Shown here: in pieces, positions 37,475-42,500 of the stretch | How positions within the stretch are numbered: position 1 is the stretch's first letter | Layout: the number at the start of each line of letters is the position of its first letter | Assembly: GCA_905221605.1 (NCBI GenBank) | Contig: CAJNDS010002245.1 | Span: 260,044-302,543, forward strand | Length of the DNA: 42,500 nucleotides | From: Symbiodinium natans | Lineage: Eukaryota; Sar; Dinophyceae; Suessiales; Symbiodiniaceae | Direction of reading: 5' to 3' | Position numbers and translations under genes: made by a program | The notes under the pieces: model-generated | The model's database searches: none | Told to the model about the DNA's origin: nothing | Seen by the model: only the letters and a program-made list of their open reading frames with translations

Positions 37475-39700
37475 TGCAGCCAAGAAAATGGGGCTGTAGA
37501 GATCGTGGGGTTGAGGAATGAGGGCTCAATGACCCTCGTTTCTGAAGGACTTCGGATGTTGGGATTCGGGATGGTTTTGTGGCTCCCAGCCCCCTAAGTT
37601 CAATGATAGACAACCGGCCCAAACCCCTTGAACCCTTAAACCCTTAACCCGCGTAAGCCTTAACACCCTTCAGCCTTAAACCCCGAGCTTCAGCCCTGAA
37701 ATCTTTATCTGCACCGAAGGCTCACAAGATCTCCCAGTGAACCCTTTTTCCGCTTTCAGTCATGGGTTCCTGAAATCAGGCTGCCAGTATCAAAAGTGAG
37801 CCGGAGGGACCCTCCATTGGGTTAAAAGACTTGTAGCGCTTAGGATAGAAGTCCCTTTCCTGCAGCTGATGCAGTAAGGTGAGCTTGAGGACCAGATGAA
37901 CCCTTAGAATTGTGGTCATATAATATACCCTAGACTACCATAATTCCTACTAAGGTATATGCACCCGAAACCCGAAACCCGAAACCCGAAACCCGAACCC
38001 TAAACCCTAAACCCTAAGTCCTAAGCCCTAAACCCGAAACCCTAAACCTTGAACCCTAAACCCTAAACCCTAATCCCTAAACCCTAAACCCTTTCATGGT
38101 TCAGTTCGTCCCTCTAAGGTAGGCGTCCGGGGATCCCATTATAGCGTTCTTAGGGAGGGGGGCGTGTCTTCATACTATTGCGTTCAGCTGACCAATGCTA
38201 CACCCTAAACCCTAAGCCCTAACCCCTAAACCCTAAACCCTAAGCCCTAAACCCTAATCCCTAAACCCTAAACCCTAAACCCTAAACCCTAAACCCTAAA
38301 CCCTGAACCCTGAACCCTGAACCCTAGCCCTAAACCCTAAACCCCCCTCCCTGAAGAACCCTATCGTCCCAGCTCACTTTGAGCGCGCTTTTTCTGGGCG
38401 TCAGGTGAGGAGCCCCGGGGGCCTCCGCAGCGCGCCGAGGCCGGTTTAGGGTTTAGGGCGTTTAGGGTTTAGGGTTTAGGGTTAGGGTTTAGGGTTTAGG
38501 GTTTACGGTTTGGGGTGTTGGGGTGTTGGGATCTTGGGTTGAGGGTTCAGGGTTGAGGGTTTATGGTTTGGAGGTTTTCGGGTTTGGGGGTTTTCGGGTT
38601 TTCGGGGGTTGGGGGGGCGGAGGGTTAGGGGGTTTTGGAGTTTTGGGGTTTCAGGGTTTAGGGGTTTAGGGTTTTAGGGTTTCTCATGTTTTACAGAGCT
38701 TTGGGCTGTTCAGGGTTTCGGGCTTATAGGGCTTATTGGGATTATAGAGTTTAGAGTGCCTCACTACCGACCAAGTACCAACCGGAGGGGGGCCTATAAT
38801 TTCTTGTTGATTTGAGGAGCAAAAGGTTTAGGGTTTTAGGGGGTTTAGGGTGTAGGGCTTAGGGTTTGGGGCTTAGGTCCTAGGCTGAAGGTTTACTAGA
38901 CCCCTTTTGTTTGTTTCGTAATTTTAAACATTCATTGTTGCAGACCATGAACTTGGCAATGGACGGCCTATGGCACCAGAAATCCAACGGGTGGCCTTGC
39001 TGTCTACCCACTATCTTCGTGGCTTTCCCCTGTTGGGAGGTTTTTCAGCGTGTTTAACCCGTATGTAACTCTGCCGGGGGTTGAATTAGGGTTTAGGTTT
39101 AGGGTTCAAGGTTCAGCGTTTGTTTAGGGTTTCTCTGTAAAGCATGTTGCAACAGGGTTTTGGATTTTACAGTTTGGGCCGAGGGCTTACATAGACTCTA
39201 TATACACCAGACCCCGTTTTGGGTTGTAGCTGTTTGTTCATGTTCTTGGCCGCTGCTATGTGCAAACAGAGGCGCAAGAAACCGCTAAGATAACAAGCAC
39301 GAGCACGGTTGGGCTCTGTAGGGTTTAGGGTTTAGGGTTTAGGGTTTAGGGTTTAGGGTTTAGGGTTTAGGGTTTAGGGTTTAGGGTTTAGGGTTTAGGG
39401 CCAGGGGGTCCATTTTTTGGAAGGGGCCTCTGGTGCTTGAAAAAGCGGATTCCCCGGCTTGCTAAAATGCCTTGGGCTGCATGCAGCATCCCTCGCAGAG
39501 TATGGGTTTAGGGTTTAGGGTTTAGGGTTTAGGGTTTAGGGTTTAGGGTTTAGGGTTTAGGGTTTAGGGTTTAGGGTTTAGGGTTTAGGGTTTAGGGTTT
39601 AGGGTAATTAGGGTCCAGAAAATGACAATGACAGACTGCTTTCGAGGCTGAGAGCCCGGAACCCCAAAATCCTAACCTCTCAGGCCACCGACATTCGAAG
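37475..39700 (+). CDS. chain of exon candidates, unknown gene
   Basis: 37475-37504 (CSQENGAVEI, donor GTGGGG; the frame stays open to 37597). 37760-37795 (SWVPEIRLPVSK between CTTTCAG and GTGAGC). A possible 13-base microexon just before GTGAGC near 37877. 38373-38404 (HFERAFSGRQ between TCCCAG and GTGAGG). 38944-39039 (ELGNGRPMAPEIQRVALLS after ATTGTTGCAG). 39424-39499 (GLWCLKKRIPRLAKMPWAA, donor GTATGG). 39619-39705 (NDNDRLLSRLRARNPKILTS after GGTCCAG). Splice signals are good but no family is recognised. Confidence 0.45.
38440..38930. other. degenerate telomeric spacer
   Basis: Mixed TTTAGGG, TTTTCGGG and GGTGTTGGG variants; no coding support. Confidence 0.6.
39319..39400 (+). repeat. (TTTAGGG)n block
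   Basis: Perfect run upstream of exon candidate 39424-39499. Confidence 0.95.
39506..39605 (+). repeat. (TTTAGGG)n block
   Basis: Perfect run starting at the GTATGG donor of exon candidate 39424-39499. Confidence 0.95.
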
Positions 39701-39878
39701 TTCTAAACCCTAAACCCAAAACCCTAAACCCTAAGTAAACTAGACCCACCCACCCTTCCCAATACCCTACACAGTACCTGTTCACACCTAAACACGGAGC
39801 AGCCGATTTCCCCTAAGCCCGAAACCCCCTAAACCCTCTACCCTAAACCCTAAGCCCTAAACCCTAAACCCTCTACCC

Positions 39879-39990
39879 TTCCTAGGTAGGATCAGGGGAA
39901 CCCTTAAAAGGGAACCCTTCTGAACCCTCTTCTGGCTCTCTTAAACACGGACCTTATTCAAAGGGTCTATATCCCCAAGGGTCCCCCTAA
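39879..39990. mobile_element. MITE family 5 copy
   Basis: Nearly the same sequence as 10643-10760 (CTTCCTAGGTAGGATCAGGG onward, including CCCTCTTCTGGCTCTCTTAA), about 29 kb away. Confidence 0.75.
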
Positions 39991-40050
39991 CCCCGTAAAC
40001 CCTCTACCCTAAAGCCACCTAAATGCGAACTCCGCACGTAAACCTTACAA

Positions 40051-40153
40051 CTTGGGATGTTCCCCCTTCTACTAGCAGTCCTTAATCGGGATGATACTAC
40101 CCCGTATAATCGTTCCTACCAAGGACTGTTAGTATACTGGGGAACATGCTAAG
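40051..40153. mobile_element. MITE family 2 copy
   Basis: CTTGGGATGTTCCCCC to GGGGAACATGCTAAG; inner AGTCCTTAATCGGGAT and AAGGACTGT arms. Confidence 0.75.
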
Positions 40154-40206
40154 CGTAAACCCTAAACCCTAAACCCTAAACCCTAAACCCTAAACCCTAA
40201 ACCCAG

Positions 40207-40315
40207 GCATAGATTCTTGCAACGTTTAACGCTATTGCACGCGAAGTCGAAGGTCGAGGCTGCCGTCTTCCACGTGGTGGAAGCTGCGCGCCAGGACCTG
40301 CCCGAGGCGGAAAGG
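40207..40315 (+). CDS. candidate exon, helical protein of unknown family
   Basis: After ACCCAG the frame reads HRFLQRLTLLHAKSKVEAAV then FHVVEAARQDLPEAER, donor GTGTAG at the edge of the TTTAGGG block. It lies between converging telomeric blocks. Confidence 0.55.
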
Positions 40316-40424
40316 GTGTAGGGTTTAGGGTTTAGGGTTTAGGGTTTAGGGTTTAGGGTTTAGGGTTTAGGGTTTAGGGTCTCGGAGTGCTTCAGCCTGA
40401 GGCGACATGGGTTTGAAGGTGCAG

Positions 40425-40735
40425 GGATTTAGGGCTTTTAAGGCTCGAGGATGCTCAGGTTTTAAGGTTTTTGTGGGTTTTTAAGGCTTGAGGATTCTCA
40501 GGTCTCAGAGTGTCAGGGTTTTGTGGGCTTTAAAGGCTTGAGGATTCTCAGGTTTCAGAGTTTTTGTGGGTTTTCAAGGCTTGAGGATTGTCAGGTTTCA
40601 GGGTTTTTGTGGGTTTTTGAGGCTTGAGGATTCTCAAGTTTCAGGGTTTTGTGGCTTTAGGGCTTGAGGGTTCTCACGTTTTAGATTGTTAGGGTTGTAG
40701 GTTTTAAGGCTTGGGATTTTCAGGTTTTAGAGTTT
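40425..40735 (+). repeat. minisatellite, unit about 55 bp
   Basis: GGCTTGAGGATTCTCAGGTT and TTTTTGTGGGTTTT recur five to six times with drift. Confidence 0.85.
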
Positions 40736-40768
40736 CGGCGTGCTTCAGCGCATTGCTTTCGCAGGAGA

Positions 40769-40799
40769 GCTCCAAGCTTAGAAGCAGTGTTTGAGGGTG
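40769..40799 (+). CDS. short candidate exon
   Basis: After TTTCGCAG the frame reads RAPSLEAVFEG, donor GTGCCA. Small, so weakly supported. Confidence 0.3.
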
Positions 40800-41018
40800 C
40801 CAGGTGCTGTCTGAGTTCCCTGGTAGACACCTTAAACTGCGGGTTTACGAAATCTGGGACTCCTAATATAGATGGGTTCCCTTATCATAAGGACCCCCAG
40901 GAAGGTACCCCTGATTTCGGCACCCCCCCCCCCCCCCCCCCCAAATGGAGGCAGTTTCTCTTCACTCCTAGGCTAGGCAACTGAGCCATGGAGCCTGAGC
41001 GGTTTGCTGGCTTGGGCC

Positions 41019-41155
41019 CTAAACCCTAAACCCTAAACCCTAAACCCTAAACCCTAAACCCTAAACCCTAAACCCTAAACCCTAAACCGGGCCCTAAACC
41101 CTAAACCCTAAACCCTAAACCCTAGACCCTAGACCCTAAACCCTAAACCCTAAAC
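41019..41155 (-). repeat. (CCCTAAA)n block
   Basis: Two runs separated by a CCGGGCC junction, then reverting to TTTAGGG orientation at 41157. Confidence 0.95.
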
Positions 41156-41217
41156 GTTTAGGGTTGAGAGCTAGGGTTGCTTGACTGTAGGGCCCCATCG
41201 AAGATATGGATGATGAG

Positions 41218-41291
41218 CCTACTGGGAGGCTCTTCTGGCGCTCGCGTGCCTGGCCTCTACCGACAAAGAGCACCCGGACTTCTTTCCACAG
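41218..41291 (+). CDS. candidate exon, unknown
   Basis: Reads YWEALLALACLASTDKEHPD then FFPQ between GATGAG and a GC donor (GCCATA). The composition strongly resembles protein. Confidence 0.5.
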
Positions 41292-41451
41292 GCCATAGCC
41301 CCTAAACCCTAAACCCTAAACCCGAAACCCTAAACCCTAAACCCTAAACCCCGATGTCGGGGGTTTAGGAGGTGGGAAGGCTTTGGGGTTTAGGGGGTTG
41401 AGAGGGTTGAGGTTGAGGGGGTTTAGGGCCCTCAAATGCATGCAGGTTTGC

Positions 41452-41500
41452 TTCGAGTCTCAAACATGCCGGGGCGTGGAGGAGTGGATCCTTTCATAAT
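41452..41500 (+). CDS. candidate exon ending at a MITE
   Basis: After GCATGCAG the frame reads VCFESQTCRGVEEWIL, immediately followed by the MITE-like element at 41501. Confidence 0.4.
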
Positions 41501-41610
41501 CTACGAATGGCCTGAGAACCCCCCCAAAACAACAAACACATATTCTTCCTTATAAGGCAATATAGGGATTGTTTTAATTTTTGGGGGGGCTCTTAAGCAA
41601 ATAGTAGTAA
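41501..41610. mobile_element. MITE family 1 copy
   Basis: CTACGAATGGCCTGAGAACC then C and A runs, core TTATAAGG, T and G runs, and CTCTTAAGCAAATAGTAG. Confidence 0.65.
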
Positions 41611-41831
41611 TCTGCCTACACAGATGGCCTTTGCTCACATTCGATTTAGGGTTTAGGGTTTAGGGTTCAGTGGCGTTTAGTGAGCTGCGCAGGCTTGAGG
41701 GTTTCGCGTCAAGCAGGAGCCGTGGAAACTCTCACTCTTCGTATGGCTCTGAGTATGTCTTGTCATTCTTAGTCTTGGGCATGCGGCATACGGCATGTTT
41801 GGACTGTCTTGAGTTGCGAGGGCTTGTCACC

Positions 41832-41943
41832 CTAAACCCTAAACCCTAAATCTTAAACCCTAAACCCTAAACCCTAAACCCTAAACCCTAAGCCCTAAAC
41901 CCTAAACCCTAAATCCTAAACCCTAAACCCGAAACCCTAAACC
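41832..41943 (-). repeat. (CCCTAAA)n block
   Basis: Run with single variant units (CCCTAAG, TCCTAAA, CCCGAAA). Confidence 0.9.
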
Positions 41944-42165
41944 GCGGCATCCGGCCTTGGAAGGGTTTCTGAGAGTCTTCGCTTTCAGGGCACCTCTCAG
42001 CTGAACTAACGGGAAGCCCTAAACCCTAAGCCCTAAAACCCCCTAAACCTGAAGGGTTTAGGGTTTAGGGTTTAGGGTTTCCTAGCTAAACCGCTTTTCT
42101 TTCATCTTTTGTCTCCCCGCTGCTGGGCCAGCCGCTGCATGACCACTGTGCTTGTCGCGTTCGGG

Positions 42166-42315
42166 CTTAGGGCTTAGGGCTTAGGGCTTAGGGTTTAGGG
42201 TTTAGGGTTTAGGGTTTAGGGTTTAGGGTTTAGGGTTAGGGTTTAGGGTTTAGGGTTTAGGGTTTAGGGTTTAGGGTTTAGGGTTTAGGGTTTAGGGTTT
42301 AGGGTTTAGGGTTTC
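42166..42315 (+). repeat. (CTTAGGG)n then (TTTAGGG)n block
   Basis: Four CTTAGGG units switch to about eighteen TTTAGGG units. Confidence 0.95.
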
Positions 42316-42320
42316 GCAAG

Positions 42321-42416
42321 GCGACTCCGTGGCAGACCGAAACCTGCGAGTCATATATCGTGAACGTACTCGAAAGGAAATGTAGAACCATGAGAGGAAT
42401 CCCCTATGACTTGTAA
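42321..42416 (+). CDS. candidate (terminal?) exon
   Basis: After CGCAAG the frame reads ATPWQTETCESYIVNVLERK and stays open to TAA 42414-42416. It directly follows a long TTTAGGG block. Another frame is also open, so the call is moderate. Confidence 0.4.
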   Translation, partial: ATPWQTETCESYIVNVLERKCRTMRGIPYDL

Positions 42417-42500
42417 GGAGTATTGCTGAACTACGTTATTTGGGAAGATCGCCCTAAACCCCAAACCCTAAACCCTGAACCCTAAACCCTAAAACCTAAA

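Noticed and set aside
1-42500. CRISPR array (repeats with unique islands between them)
   Set aside because: Repeat is a 7-bp telomeric unit in both orientations, islands are of very unequal length, and the sequence is eukaryotic.
1-42500. Dinoflagellate spliced-leader sequence or relics of it
   Set aside because: I looked for the conserved TTTTGGCTCAAG end and did not find a convincing copy.

Overview
The window looks like nuclear DNA of an alga or alga-like protist, most likely a dinoflagellate. Dozens of TTTAGGG (plant/alga-type telomere) blocks lie scattered in both orientations. Small, moderately GC-rich exon-like islands sit between them, and every exon that I can tie to a protein family is on the + strand. 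Spliced boundaries use GT-AG plus several GC-AG introns and possibly one GA-AG intron. The dinoflagellate assignment is an inference; I saw no spliced-leader sequence, and a chromerid or another alga with TTTAGGG telomeres remains possible. Long open frames miss the genes here: most conceptual ORFs are repeat read-through, while the real coding sequence is cut into exons of about 30-145 bases.

Two genes can be rebuilt by matching splice phase and family motifs. (1) About 1024-8401: an AlkB-type Fe(II)/2-oxoglutarate dioxygenase. Twelve exons join in one frame to a stop codon, and the H-x-D, distal His and RxxxTFR motifs are all present. (2) 13162-25962: an alpha-kinase catalytic domain close to eEF2 kinase (G-A-rich N-lobe, VAK lysine, KHNTNGG, SFSYFTF, DIQGVGDLYTDP, ending in TGA). 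Candidate exons upstream of it (8633-12576) may be its N-terminal half or a separate gene. Spacing is head-to-tail and tight: about 230 bp from the AlkB stop to the next plausible ATG, and about 95 bp from the kinase stop to the next one.

From 26056 to the end there are many further + strand exon candidates whose family I do not recognise. The best chain is 33333-33972: four exons in consistent phase, one Cys-rich, split by introns of only 67 and 100 bp that consist almost wholly of TTTAGGG repeats.

The rest is repeat. It includes telomeric blocks and their variants (CCCGAAA, CCCCAAA, CCCTGAA, CCCTAAG), at least five families of short terminal-inverted-repeat elements (MITE-like), C/A and T/G homopolymer tracts, minisatellites, a GA-rich tract and one AT-rich island (30800-31375). 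The main discovery candidate is that telomeric-repeat blocks appear to work as introns or intron parts. Exons often sit between a CCCTAAA block and a TTTAGGG block, donor sites often lie inside the repeat (GTTTAG), and two short introns carry direct repeats at their ends like those left by recent insertions.
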